Below, one piece after another: positions 1 through 6,398 of a stretch of 11,347 nt of DNA (positions are counted from its first letter, which is position 1; the number at the start of each line of letters is the position of its first letter). The DNA comes from Solirubrobacterales bacterium. GTDB taxonomy: Bacteria; Actinomycetota; Thermoleophilia; Solirubrobacterales; Solirubrobacteraceae. The notes below the pieces were generated by a model. The model searched no databases, had not been told where the DNA came from, and was given only the letters and a program-made list of their open reading frames with translations. The stretch covers positions 1-11,347 of the forward strand of contig JACCQW010000186.1 in assembly GCA_013813955.1 (NCBI GenBank), in the 5' to 3' direction. Position numbers and translations under genes: made by a program.

Positions 1-392
1 TGGTCAACGAGTACCGGGCCGCGAACGGCCGGCCGGCGCTGAAGCGGTCGGGCAAGCTGGAGCGGGCCGCCCGGCGCCACGCAGGCGAGCTGGACCGCCT
101 GAACTACGTCTCGCACGTCAACCGCGCGGGCGAGAACCTCGACCGGCGCGTGGGCAAGGCAGGCTATCCCCGTAAACGACGCTCCTTCATCAGCTCGGAG
201 ACGATCGGCTGGGGCATGGGTCGCGAGGGGAGCGCGCGTGGGGTGCTCGCGGTGCTCGAGCGCAGCGCCGAGCACCGCCGCCGCGTCCTGCGCGGGGACG
301 TCAAGGACCTCGGCGTCGGCCTGGCCGCGGGCATCCCGGTGGCCGCGCCGGGCCCGGGCGCGACGGTCGTCCTGATCTTCGGCCGCCGCTGA
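1..392 (+). CDS. CAP/SCP-like extracellular protein, C-terminal part (5' end outside window)
   Basis: The reading frame is open from the left edge to a TGA at 390-392, giving 129 complete codons. It matches the bacterial CAP (SCP/PR1-like) domain. It opens with VNEYRAANGRPAL, continues with the helix RHAGELDRLNYVSH, then SETIGWG (the usual AGENIAWG position), SAEHRRRVL (usual SPGHRANIL), and ends with LGVGLA and a last strand VVLIFGRR. The two conserved histidines (RHA and AEHR) and the glutamate of SET are present, so the cation-binding cleft of the family looks intact. Such proteins are normally exported and have no agreed biochemical function in bacteria. The signal peptide would lie upstream, outside the window. 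The stop is 5 bp before the next start, so co-transcription with the Qng1-like gene is likely. I am confident in the domain, not in the role. Confidence 0.85.
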   Translation, partial: VNEYRAANGRPALKRSGKLERAARRHAGELDRLNYVSHVNRAGENLDRRVGKAGYPRKRRSFISSETIGWGMGREGSARGVLAVLERSAEHRRRVLRGDVKDLGVGLAAGIPVAAPGPGATVVLIFGRR

Positions 393-397
393 TCGCG

Positions 398-1270
398 GTG
401 GCCCTGTGCGACGAGGTGCGCGCGACCTGCGCGCAGGTCGCCGCCGGGGCGAAGTGGGTGACGATCGACCCCGCCGCGCTCGCCACCGTGAAGCCCGGGC
501 CTCCGCCCGCCCTGGACCCCCAGCGCCACTACCTCGAGGGGCCGCCCGCCGAGGTCGCGAACTACCTCCTGGTGCTCGACACGGTGAACTTCGGCTCCGG
601 CTGGTTTCCGACGCTGGACAAGCGCCCCGGCTGCTCCGGCTACTTCACGGTGGCGTGGGGGCTGGCGGACCGCTTCCGTGCCGCCGGGCCCTGGAGCACG
701 GGCGAGCTGCGAGCGATGCGCACCGAGGAGATCGCCGACACGCTGGGCCAGCGTCGCGACCACGAGCTGATGGCCCTCTTCGCCCAGGCCCTGCGCTCCC
801 TCGGCACGTTTCTGGGCGGCCGCACGGCGCTGGACCTCGCCGAGCAGGCGCGCGGATCGGCCGAGCGCCTGGCGCAGATGCTGGCCGACGGCATGGCGCT
901 GTTCGCCGACCGCGGCTTCTACAAGCGCGCGCAGATCGTGCCTTCCGACCTCGCGCTCGCCGGGGTCGCCGAGTTCGCCGACCTGGGGCGCCTGACCATC
1001 TTCGCCGACAACCTCGTCCCCCACGTGCTGCGCTGCGACGGCGTCCTGCGCTACGACGAGCGCCTCGCGGCGCACATCGATACAGGCCGCCTGCTGCGCC
1101 CCGGGCCGCAGGAGCGCGAGATCCGTGCTTGCGCGGTTCACGCCTGCGAGCTGATCGCCGACCGCCTCGGCGTCTCGGCACACACGCTGGACCACCGGCT
1201 GTGGAATCGCGGCCAGGCGCCCGCCTACAAGGATCGCCCCCGGCACCGCTGCCGGACTGTCTTCTACTGA
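398..1270 (+). CDS. Queuosine salvage protein, Qng1/DUF2419 family (queuosine 5'-phosphate N-glycosylase)
   Basis: This 290-residue protein belongs to the queuosine-salvage family (DUF2419, human QNG1). Known members hydrolyse queuosine 5'-phosphate to release queuine, which a tRNA-guanine transglycosylase can insert into tRNA. Family hallmarks seen here are LLVLDTVNFGSGWFP (residues about 57-71), the long helical middle, LTIFADNLVPHVLR with DGVLRYDERLA (about 199-225), and EIRACAVHACELI near the C-terminus. The length is typical for bacterial members. The GTG start at 398 gives an N-terminus (LCDEVRATCAQVA) that fits the family; there is no good Shine-Dalgarno, and translational coupling to the CAP gene 5 bp upstream would explain this. 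It ends 3 bp before the convergent cysE stop. No queuosine synthesis genes are in the window. Family assignment is by pattern recognition; substrate is inferred from the family. Confidence 0.85.
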   Translation: MALCDEVRATCAQVAAGAKWVTIDPAALATVKPGPPPALDPQRHYLEGPPAEVANYLLVLDTVNFGSGWFPTLDKRPGCSGYFTVAWGLADRFRAAGPWSTGELRAMRTEEIADTLGQRRDHELMALFAQALRSLGTFLGGRTALDLAEQARGSAERLAQMLADGMALFADRGFYKRAQIVPSDLALAGVAEFADLGRLTIFADNLVPHVLRCDGVLRYDERLAAHIDTGRLLRPGPQEREIRACAVHACELIADRLGVSAHTLDHRLWNRGQAPAYKDRPRHRCRTVFY

Positions 1271-1273
1271 GGG

Positions 1274-2014
1274 CTAGCCGCCGGTCGGGTTGGGGCCGCG
1301 GACGGGGCGCAGGGGCCGCACGTCACCCTCGGGCCCGGGCTCGGCGCCCCGGCGAGCGGCGAGCTCGCGCTCGAGCTCGGCGATGCGCGCCGAGAGCGCC
1401 TTGATCGCCTCGGCCACCGGGTCGGGCAGGTGGACCCAGTCGGCATCGGGCCCCTCCGGGCGCTGGCCGTCCACGCGTACGGGGTGGCCGGGGTTGCCGA
1501 CCACGGTGGAGTTCGGCGGCACGTCGTGCACGACGACGGTGTTCGCGCCGATCTTCGCCCCGTGGCCGATCGTGATCGCGCCCAGCAGCTTCGCGCCCGC
1601 CCCGACGGTGACGTTGTCCTGCACGGTCGGGTGGCGCTTGCCGGTCGCAAAGCCCGTGCCCCCGAGCGTGACGCCCTGGTAGAGCGTCACGTTCTCGCCG
1701 ATCTGCGCGGTCTCCCCGATGACGACGCCCGAGCCGTGGTCGATGAACAACCCCGGGCCGATCTGCGCGCACGGATGGATCTCGACGCCGGTCGCCAGGC
1801 GCGAGGCGAAGGAGATCGACCGTGGGAGGGCCGGGATCCCGAGGCCCTGCATGCCGTGGGCCACGCGATGGGCGAGCAGGGCCTGCACGCCGGGCCAGCC
1901 GGCGAGGATCTCGAGCGAGCCCGTGCCCCGGGCGGCGGGGTCGCGGGCGTGCGCGGCGGCGACGTCGCGACGGACCTCGCCGGCGATGCGCGCCAGGGTC
2001 CCCAGGCCGAGCAT
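1274..2014 (-). CDS. cysE: Serine O-acetyltransferase (CysE)
   Basis: The 246-residue product makes O-acetylserine from serine and acetyl-CoA, the first step of cysteine synthesis. A helical N-terminal part (residues 1-65) is followed by a left-handed beta-helix of hexapeptide repeats. Signature stretches are GVEIHPCAQIGPGLFIDHG (76-94) and VVIGETAQIGENVTLYQGVT. The two active-site histidines are at H93 (IDHGSG) and H128 (GKRHPT), and GNPGHPVR closes the helix near 173-180. The C-terminus is unusual. A predicted helix of about 20 residues (DPVAEAIKALSARIAELER) leads to a Pro/Arg-rich tail ending NPTGG, so the C-terminal isoleucine that enteric CysE inserts into CysK is missing. It starts at ATG 2014, 33 bp from the divergent hydrolase start. 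The cysK gene lies 624 bp upstream on the same strand, with the hydrolase between them. Confidence 0.96.
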   Translation of the reverse strand: MLGLGTLARIAGEVRRDVAAAHARDPAARGTGSLEILAGWPGVQALLAHRVAHGMQGLGIPALPRSISFASRLATGVEIHPCAQIGPGLFIDHGSGVVIGETAQIGENVTLYQGVTLGGTGFATGKRHPTVQDNVTVGAGAKLLGAITIGHGAKIGANTVVVHDVPPNSTVVGNPGHPVRVDGQRPEGPDADWVHLPDPVAEAIKALSARIAELERELAARRGAEPGPEGDVRPLRPVRGPNPTGG

Positions 2015-2047
2015 GGCCGGAGCCTACCGGCGATACCCTGCGAGCCG

Positions 2048-2668
2048 GTGACGGCGCAGCGCTTCTTGATCCTCCACGGCTGGCAGGGCTCGGGTGACGG
2101 GCACTGGCAGACGTTGCTCGCCGAGCGCCTGGGCGCGGCCGGCCACCCCGTCCGCTACCCCGACCTGCCCGAGTGCCACACCCCCTGCCCGGACCGCTGG
2201 GGCCGCGCGCTGCGCGAGGAGGTCGCCGCGCTGGGGCCCGGTCCCGGCAGCGTCGTGATCTGCCACTCGCTGGCCTGCGTTCTGTGGCTGCGCCACGCAC
2301 GGGCGACCCGCGGCGAGCAGCGCGTCGAGCGCGTGGCGCTGGTGGCGCCGCCGTCCGCCGGGACGGGCATCTCGGAGATAGCGCGCTTCTACCCGGTGAC
2401 GCTGGACCGCGAGGCGATCGCCGCCTCCGCGGTCGAGACGCGCCTCGTGTGCTCCGACGACGATCCGTACTGCCCCGGCGGGGCGGCCGCCGTCTACGGC
2501 GAGCCGCTCGGGCTGGCAACGGACGTGGTCGCCGGCGGCGGGCACCTCAACCCGGACGCCGGCTACGGGCCGTGGCCGGAGATGGAGGCCTGGAGCGTCG
2601 GCAGGCGGGCGCACCCGGCGCCCGTAGTAGCGCCCGCCTACGGGGCGAAGAACGGCGTCGACACGTAG
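2048..2668 (+). CDS. RBBP9/YdeN-family serine hydrolase
   Basis: This 206-residue alpha/beta hydrolase belongs to the RBBP9/YdeN family (Pfam Ser_hydrolase). It begins RFLILHGWQGSGDGHWQ, the oxyanion-side motif of this family. The nucleophile elbow is ICHSLAC (residues 71-77, S74), with the first glycine of GxSxG replaced by cysteine. The acidic residue lies in SDDDPYCP (136-143), and the histidine is H166 in GHLNPDAGYGPWPE, a close match to the family GHINxxSGYGPWPE signature. The triad is therefore intact. The physiological substrate of bacterial members is mostly unknown. The GTG start at 2048 is chosen because the beta strand RFLILHG follows directly; no strong ribosome binding site is visible. 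The gene sits between cysE and cysK in the opposite orientation, and its last 31 bases overlap the cysK 3' end. Confidence 0.9.
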   Translation: MTAQRFLILHGWQGSGDGHWQTLLAERLGAAGHPVRYPDLPECHTPCPDRWGRALREEVAALGPGPGSVVICHSLACVLWLRHARATRGEQRVERVALVAPPSAGTGISEIARFYPVTLDREAIAASAVETRLVCSDDDPYCPGGAAAVYGEPLGLATDVVAGGGHLNPDAGYGPWPEMEAWSVGRRAHPAPVVAPAYGAKNGVDT

Positions 2669-3579
2669 CGCTCGCCGGAATCCGGCAGCACGACGGCGAT
2701 GCGCTGTCCGCGCGACTCCGCCCGGCCGGCGATCTGCAGGGCGGCCCACAGCGCGGCGCCGCAGGAGATGCCCACGAGCGCGCCCTCCCGCCGGGCGGCC
2801 AGCCGCGCGGTCTGGATCGCGTCCTCGTCGCCGACCGCGATCACCTCGTCGAGGATCTCGCGGTTGAGCACCGGTGGCACGAAGCCGGCGCCGATCCCCT
2901 GGATCTTGTGCGGCCCCGGCGGGCGGCCGGAGAGCACCGCCGACGTCGCCGGCTCGACCGCGACGATCCGACAGTCGGGGTTGTGCTCCTTGAGCACCTC
3001 CCCCACCCCGGTGATCGTCCCACCGGTGCCCACGCCGCACACGAGCACGTCGATGTCCCCTTCCAGCGCCTCGAGCAGCTCGGGGGCGGTCGCGCGGCGG
3101 TGGGCCTCGGGGTTGGCCGGGTTGGAGAACTGGTCGGGCAGGAAGACGTCGTCGCGGGTGGCCATCGCCCGGGCGGCGTCGACCGCCTCGTTCATCCCGC
3201 CCAACGATTCGGTGATCTCCACGCGCGCGCCGTACAGGCGCAGCAGCGCCTCGCGCTCACGGCTCATCCCCTGGGGCAGCGTCAGCACGAGGTCATAGCC
3301 CTTCGCCGCGCACACGAAGGCCAGCGCGATGCCGGTGTTGCCCGACGTTGCCTCGACGATCGTCGTGCGGCCGGGCTCGATGCGACCCTCGGCCTCGGCC
3401 GCCTCGATCATCGCCACGCCGATGCGGTCCTTGACGCTGCCGCCCGGGTTGAACGCCTCGAGCTTGCCGAAGATGCGCACGCCCTCGGGGGCCATGCGCG
3501 CCAGCTCCACCATCGGCGTCCGCCCCACGTGTGCGGCGATGTTGGCGGGGATCGGGGGCATCGGATCAACGGTATCCAT
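2638..3579 (-). CDS. cysK: Cysteine synthase A (O-acetylserine sulfhydrylase)
   Basis: The 313-residue PLP enzyme converts O-acetylserine and sulfide to cysteine, downstream of CysE. Seen are NIAAHVGRTPMVEL at the N-terminus and the PLP lysine K50 in NPGGSVKDR. The substrate loop TSGNTG is at 78-83, and the phosphate-binding GTGGT at 184-188. GIGAGFVPPVLN (usual product-release region) and GISCGAA with S272 follow, and the C-terminal signature is LPDSGERYVSTPFF. These favour CysK over CysM or cystathionine beta-synthase, and the length is typical. The ATG at 3579 has no Shine-Dalgarno. An in-frame ATG at 3561 (residue 7, MPPIPANIAAH) also fits the family N-terminus and has TACCGT (TANNNT) ending 7 nt before it, so a leaderless start there is possible. 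The 3' end overlaps the convergent hydrolase gene. The divergent ATPase gene starts 41 bp away. Confidence 0.96.
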   Translation of the reverse strand: MDTVDPMPPIPANIAAHVGRTPMVELARMAPEGVRIFGKLEAFNPGGSVKDRIGVAMIEAAEAEGRIEPGRTTIVEATSGNTGIALAFVCAAKGYDLVLTLPQGMSREREALLRLYGARVEITESLGGMNEAVDAARAMATRDDVFLPDQFSNPANPEAHRRATAPELLEALEGDIDVLVCGVGTGGTITGVGEVLKEHNPDCRIVAVEPATSAVLSGRPPGPHKIQGIGAGFVPPVLNREILDEVIAVGDEDAIQTARLAARREGALVGISCGAALWAALQIAGRAESRGQRIAVVLPDSGERYVSTPFFAP

Positions 3580-3620
3580 TCGAGGGTGATGGTCGGGTGG
3601 GTGCTGGGTACATCTAGTGC

Positions 3621-4037
3621 ATGGCCTTCGCGCCGACCGCCATCGTCCTGGACGCCGTCTATCCCGCGCGGGCGCCGTCTGTCGCCGCGGTCCGGCACGC
3701 CGTGACGGTCGTCGCGACCCAGTCCGGGGCCGACGAGGAGGCGCTCATGAGGATCAACCTTGCGGTGAGCGAGGCAGTCACCAACGCGGTCGTGCACGCC
3801 TATCGCGACGGGGCCCGGCCCGGCGAGGTCCGCGTCGTCGCCACCCCCGCCGACGGGGCGCTGGAGGTCAGCGTTCGCGACACCGGCGTGGGGATGTCCC
3901 CACGACCCGACAGCCCGGGCCTCGGCCGTGGGGTGGGCCTCATGCACCACGCGGCCCAGCGCTGCGAGGTCCGGCTGCGCCCCGAGGGCGGGACCGAGGT
4001 CGCGCTGAGCTTCGCGCTGCGGCCCGGCGGCGCCTGA
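3621..4037 (+). CDS. RsbW/SpoIIAB-like anti-sigma serine kinase (HATPase_c_2)
   Basis: This 138-residue protein is a stand-alone GHKL ATPase domain of the anti-sigma-factor type. In RsbW/SpoIIAB-like proteins this domain binds a sigma factor and phosphorylates an anti-anti-sigma partner on serine. The ATP-binding boxes are visible: N-box INLAVSEAVTNAVVHAY (45-61, with E51 and N55), G1 box RDTGVGM (86-92, D87), and G2 box GLGRGVGLM (100-108). The strand TEVALSFALR closes the fold. The length is normal for the family. No sigma factor, STAS-domain antagonist or PP2C phosphatase gene is adjacent, so its partners must be elsewhere. The ATG at 3621 lacks a Shine-Dalgarno, and an imperfect -10-like TACATC sits 6 nt upstream. 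The stop is 32 bp before the remains of a membrane-protein gene on the same strand. Confidence 0.88.
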   Translation: MAFAPTAIVLDAVYPARAPSVAAVRHAVTVVATQSGADEEALMRINLAVSEAVTNAVVHAYRDGARPGEVRVVATPADGALEVSVRDTGVGMSPRPDSPGLGRGVGLMHHAAQRCEVRLRPEGGTEVALSFALRPGGA

Positions 4038-4069
4038 CGCTCCATCAGAGACACGAGACGCCGACGACG

Positions 4070-4404
4070 ATGAGCGAGACGGGGATGGAGCCGGAGAGGA
4101 CGAGCCCCTCCGCGCCGCACTTCAGCCGGAGGCGCTGAGAGCGGCGCTGACGCCCGTCAACCGGTCTTCCGGGACCCCGGGATTCCACGATCGACTGTTC
4201 ACCGCCTATCTGGCCGTCAGCGTCATCGGTCCGCTGCTGCTCTTCTGCGGAGCCGAGCTCACGAGCTGCTGATCATCCTCTTGGTCGTTCGTCGCTTCGG
4301 CCACTGGGAGGCCGACTTTCGCCGGACCCTGAGCTGCCGGTGACCTGGAGCCTGCTGGCCCTGCTGTTCGCCTACGCTGGCACCAGCTGGACTACTACCA
4401 ATAG
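4070..4404 (+). pseudogene. Decayed small membrane-protein gene with four apparent single-base deletions
   Basis: No intact gene fits 4038-4435, but coding-like pieces follow one another in shifting frames. ATG 4070 starts MSETGMEPE. The frame then moves to one reading PLRAALQPEALRAALTPVN and later RLFTAYLAVSVIGPLLLF, which stops at 4268-4270. A second shift near 4260 gives ELLIILLVVRRFGHWEADF, a third near 4327-4330 gives ELPVTWSLLALLFAYA, and a fourth near 4377 gives WHQLDYYQ with stop TAG at 4402-4404. Every switch is what one missing base would cause. Adding four bases makes 339 nt, a 112-residue protein with an acidic N-terminus, about three hydrophobic segments and a polar end. Two switches can be placed at C runs (4105-4108 and 4327-4329), so consensus sequencing errors are a real alternative. 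I do not recognise the family. Confidence 0.65.
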
Positions 4405-4435
4405 CCGGACGCACACAGCGCCCGAGGAGCCGCGA

Positions 4436-4825
4436 TCAGATGTGGTACATCGCGACACCCGCGTCGCGGGCCTCGCGCTCGACGACGTCGGCGAGCGTGG
4501 TGCGCTCGAGGACGGCGCGGGCGGCGGCGGCCGCCTCGCCGATGATCCCGTCGGCGTCACGGCCGAACGGGCCGTCGAGCAGCTCGACGACCTCGAGGAC
4601 GGTGATCTGGGCGACGGGGCGGGCGAACGAGTAGCCGCCCTTCACCCCGCGCTGGGAGTTCAGCAGGCCGGCGCGGCGCAGGGCGGCGAAGAGCTGCTCG
4701 AGGAACTGGACGGGGATGTCGCGGCGGCGGGCCAGCTCGCCGATCGGCACGGGACCGTCGCCGCTGCGGCCGAGCTCGGCGAGCGCCTTGAGCGCATAGG
4801 GCGACTTGGTGGTGATCGAGATCAT
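4436..4825 (-). CDS. Rrf2-family transcriptional regulator, CymR-like (no Fe-S cysteines)
   Basis: This 129-residue winged-helix regulator has the Rrf2 layout. It begins MISITTKSPYALKALAEL, then has the HTH PVPIGELARRRDIPVQFLEQLFAALRRAG (26-54, in family register), the wing SQRGVKGGYSFARP (57-70) and VLEVVELLDGPF, followed by a dimerisation helix. There is no cysteine anywhere in the protein, so it cannot hold an IscR/NsrR/RsrR-type cluster through cysteines. In this it resembles CymR, the cysteine-metabolism repressor of Bacillus, which acts with CysK. The protein ends AMYHI; a C-terminal isoleucine is the feature that partners of CysK insert into its active site. The cysK and cysE genes lie within 3.5 kb. 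A Shine-Dalgarno-like GAGGA lies about 11 nt before the ATG. Target genes are inferred, not shown. Confidence 0.9.
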   Translation of the reverse strand: MISITTKSPYALKALAELGRSGDGPVPIGELARRRDIPVQFLEQLFAALRRAGLLNSQRGVKGGYSFARPVAQITVLEVVELLDGPFGRDADGIIGEAAAAARAVLERTTLADVVEREARDAGVAMYHI

Positions 4826-4866
4826 CGGTCAGTGGTTCCTCATGCCAGGATTGCGGGAGGGAGCAC

Positions 4867-4872
4867 TACGCT
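4867..4872 (+). promoter_or_regulatory. Putative -10 box of the VanZ-like gene (leaderless)
   Basis: TACGCT matches the actinobacterial TANNNT -10 pattern and ends 6 nt before the ATG at 4879, the spacing expected for a transcript starting at the start codon. No Shine-Dalgarno precedes this ATG. I see no convincing -35 at 16-19 bp. Short motifs like this occur by chance. Confidence 0.35.
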
Positions 4873-4878
4873 GACTGT

Positions 4879-5295
4879 ATGGGACCGATCAGCCGCTTCG
4901 CGCCGCCGCTGGCGGTCATGGCGCTCATCTTCTACCTCTCCGCCCAGCCCGGGCTGGACTCGGGGCTGAGCTTCGACCTCGTCCTGCGCAAGCTCGCGCA
5001 CATCGCGATCTTCGCGGCGCTGTGGCTGGCGGTGGCGCGGGCGCTCGAGTGGCGCCGGCCGATCGTGGCCAGCGCGGTCGCGCTGGCCTACGCGGCCGGC
5101 GACGAGATCCACCAGTCGTTCGTGACCGACCGCCACGGCGCGCCGCTCGACGTGGCTGTCGACGCGCTCGGGATCGGCCTCGCCGTACTCGCGTGGGCGC
5201 ACATGGCCCGCCGGCGCGGCGGGCGACCGGGACCGCCATGGCCCCGGCGCTGGAGACCGCGCGGCCTGCGGCCTACAGCCAGCCGCGCTCGGTAG
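4879..5295 (+). CDS. VanZ-like membrane protein
   Basis: This 138-residue membrane protein has the VanZ-like family pattern. Seen are PLAVMALIFYLSAQPG (9-24), KLAHIAIFAALWLAVARAL (second segment, with the conserved K-H pair), YAAGDEIHQSFVTDRHGAPLDV... (the E-x-x-Q and D-R-x-x-x-x-x-D signature), and DALGIGLAVLAWAHM as last membrane segment. Four transmembrane helices are expected. VanZ confers low-level teicoplanin resistance in enterococci, but most chromosomal homologues have unknown roles in the envelope, and resistance should not be assumed. The C-terminal tail of about 28 residues is rich in Arg and Pro, and its last 23 bases overlap the stop region of the convergent HDOD-LuxR gene. It diverges from the Rrf2 gene with 53 bp between start codons. 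Confidence 0.88.
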   Translation: MGPISRFAPPLAVMALIFYLSAQPGLDSGLSFDLVLRKLAHIAIFAALWLAVARALEWRRPIVASAVALAYAAGDEIHQSFVTDRHGAPLDVAVDALGIGLAVLAWAHMARRRGGRPGPPWPRRWRPRGLRPTASRAR

Positions 5296-6352
5296 CGACG
5301 AGCACGGCCTGGGCGCGGTCGACCGCGCCGAGCTTGCCGTAGACGTTGTGCAGGTGGGTGCGGACCGTCGACGTGGACAGCTGCAGCTCGGCGGCGATCT
5401 GCTTGTAGACCTTGCCCTCGGCCAGGCGCTTGAGCACCTCGAGCTCGCGCGCGGACAGCGGGCACGGGTCGATCTGGCGCGGGCGGCTGGAGCTCGGGTA
5501 GGGCAGGTCGAACATGACCTTGCGCAGCTCCGCGGGGCCGAGGCCGACCGAGCGCGCGGTCTTCAGCAGGGCGTTGGGCGAGACCTGGTCGCCGTTGGCG
5601 TAGTGGGCGAGCATGTCGGCCAGGCGCACGAACGCGGCCTCGCCGCCGTCGTCGTCGGAGTGGTGTCGCTCGATGGCCGAGGCGACGGCCCCGGGCAGCC
5701 CCCAGCGGCGGGCCAGGACCCCGCCGACCAGCGCGTGGTCGACACCGAGCTCGCGGCGCTCGCGGCGGATGCGCTCCTCGGGGGTGTTCGCGTCGCCGTG
5801 GACCTGCTCGGGGTAGCCGGGGTAGGCGTGGGCGAGGACGAGCTTGCCGACGTCGTGCAGCAGCGCGGTGACCATGAGGCGGTCGCGGTGCTCGTAGCCG
5901 GCCTCCTGGGCGAGGCGGTCGGCGGCGCGCTGCGTCGCCACGCCGTGCAGGCGGAAGCGCTCGGGCGCGGAGTCCCAGACGGTAGAGCGCTCGAAGAAGT
6001 CGAAGGTGCGCGTGCGGCTGGCGATCGCGTGCACCGATTCGGGCGACAGGACCTCGACGGCCTTGACGATCGACTCCACGCGGCCGCGCGATCCGGTGTC
6101 CAGCTGGTTGGCGACGCGCAGGACGCTGATGACCAGGGCGATGTCCGACTCGACCGCGGCGACGACGTCGCCGGGGGACACGCGCTCCTCGGTGACGAGG
6201 CGCAGCAGGCGGTTGCGCGATTCGGCCAGGGCGGGGTAGGCCTCCAGCGCCTCGAAGGCGGCGGTGAGCCGGCGGCCGTGGCCTTCGTTGTGGTGCCGCT
6301 GTGCGGCACCCTGCGTCGGTTCGGCGTGGCTGGCGACCGAGGTGATCGACAT
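5273..6352 (-). CDS. HDOD-domain / LuxR-type HTH regulator
   Basis: This 359-residue fusion has an N-terminal HDOD region (about residues 28-265) and a C-terminal LuxR/FixJ-type DNA-binding domain (about 298-359). The HDOD part starts with the helices AAFEALEAYPALAESRNRLL and SPGDVVAAVESDIALVISVLRVAN. It keeps H136 (RLHGVATQRAA), an intact H166-D167 pair in ALLHDVGKLVLAH, and ERHHSDDDG (219-227). Many HDOD proteins have lost the HD metal ligands; here several possible ligands remain, so metal or nucleotide binding is possible. The HTH reads PLSARELEVLKRLAEGKVYK, then TSTVRTHLHNVYGKLGAVDR, clearly LuxR-like. There is no receiver domain, so the HDOD part probably acts as the sensor or switch. 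A strong Shine-Dalgarno (AGGGAGGGA, 9 nt before ATG 6352) and a sigma-28-like promoter precede it. The signal and targets are unknown. Confidence 0.93.
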   Translation of the reverse strand: MSITSVASHAEPTQGAAQRHHNEGHGRRLTAAFEALEAYPALAESRNRLLRLVTEERVSPGDVVAAVESDIALVISVLRVANQLDTGSRGRVESIVKAVEVLSPESVHAIASRTRTFDFFERSTVWDSAPERFRLHGVATQRAADRLAQEAGYEHRDRLMVTALLHDVGKLVLAHAYPGYPEQVHGDANTPEERIRRERRELGVDHALVGGVLARRWGLPGAVASAIERHHSDDDGGEAAFVRLADMLAHYANGDQVSPNALLKTARSVGLGPAELRKVMFDLPYPSSSRPRQIDPCPLSARELEVLKRLAEGKVYKQIAAELQLSTSTVRTHLHNVYGKLGAVDRAQAVLVATERGWL

Positions 6353-6398
6353 GGTCGGCGGTCCCTCCCTACTGCTCGAGGATCGGCGTGCACGGTCC

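Noticed and set aside
164..1246. Open frame of 360 codons on the - strand opposite the CAP and Qng1 genes
   Set aside because: The product lacks any recognisable motif, while both sense genes match known families along their length.
4070..4138. Stand-alone 22-codon gene starting at ATG 4070
   Set aside because: It is better explained as the first piece of the frame-broken membrane-protein gene; its second half (SPSAPHFSRRR) looks like out-of-frame reading.
4828..4875. GTCAGTG ... CGCTGAC inverted pair between the Rrf2 and VanZ start codons as an Rrf2 operator
   Set aside because: Arms match only 6 of 7 bases and are 34 bp apart, too far for a normal Rrf2 dimer site, and no similar sequence is visible upstream of cysK or cysE.
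4879..5295. VanZ-like gene as a glycopeptide resistance determinant
   Set aside because: No vanHAX, vanRS or vanY genes are in the window, and chromosomal VanZ-like proteins are widespread without such a role.
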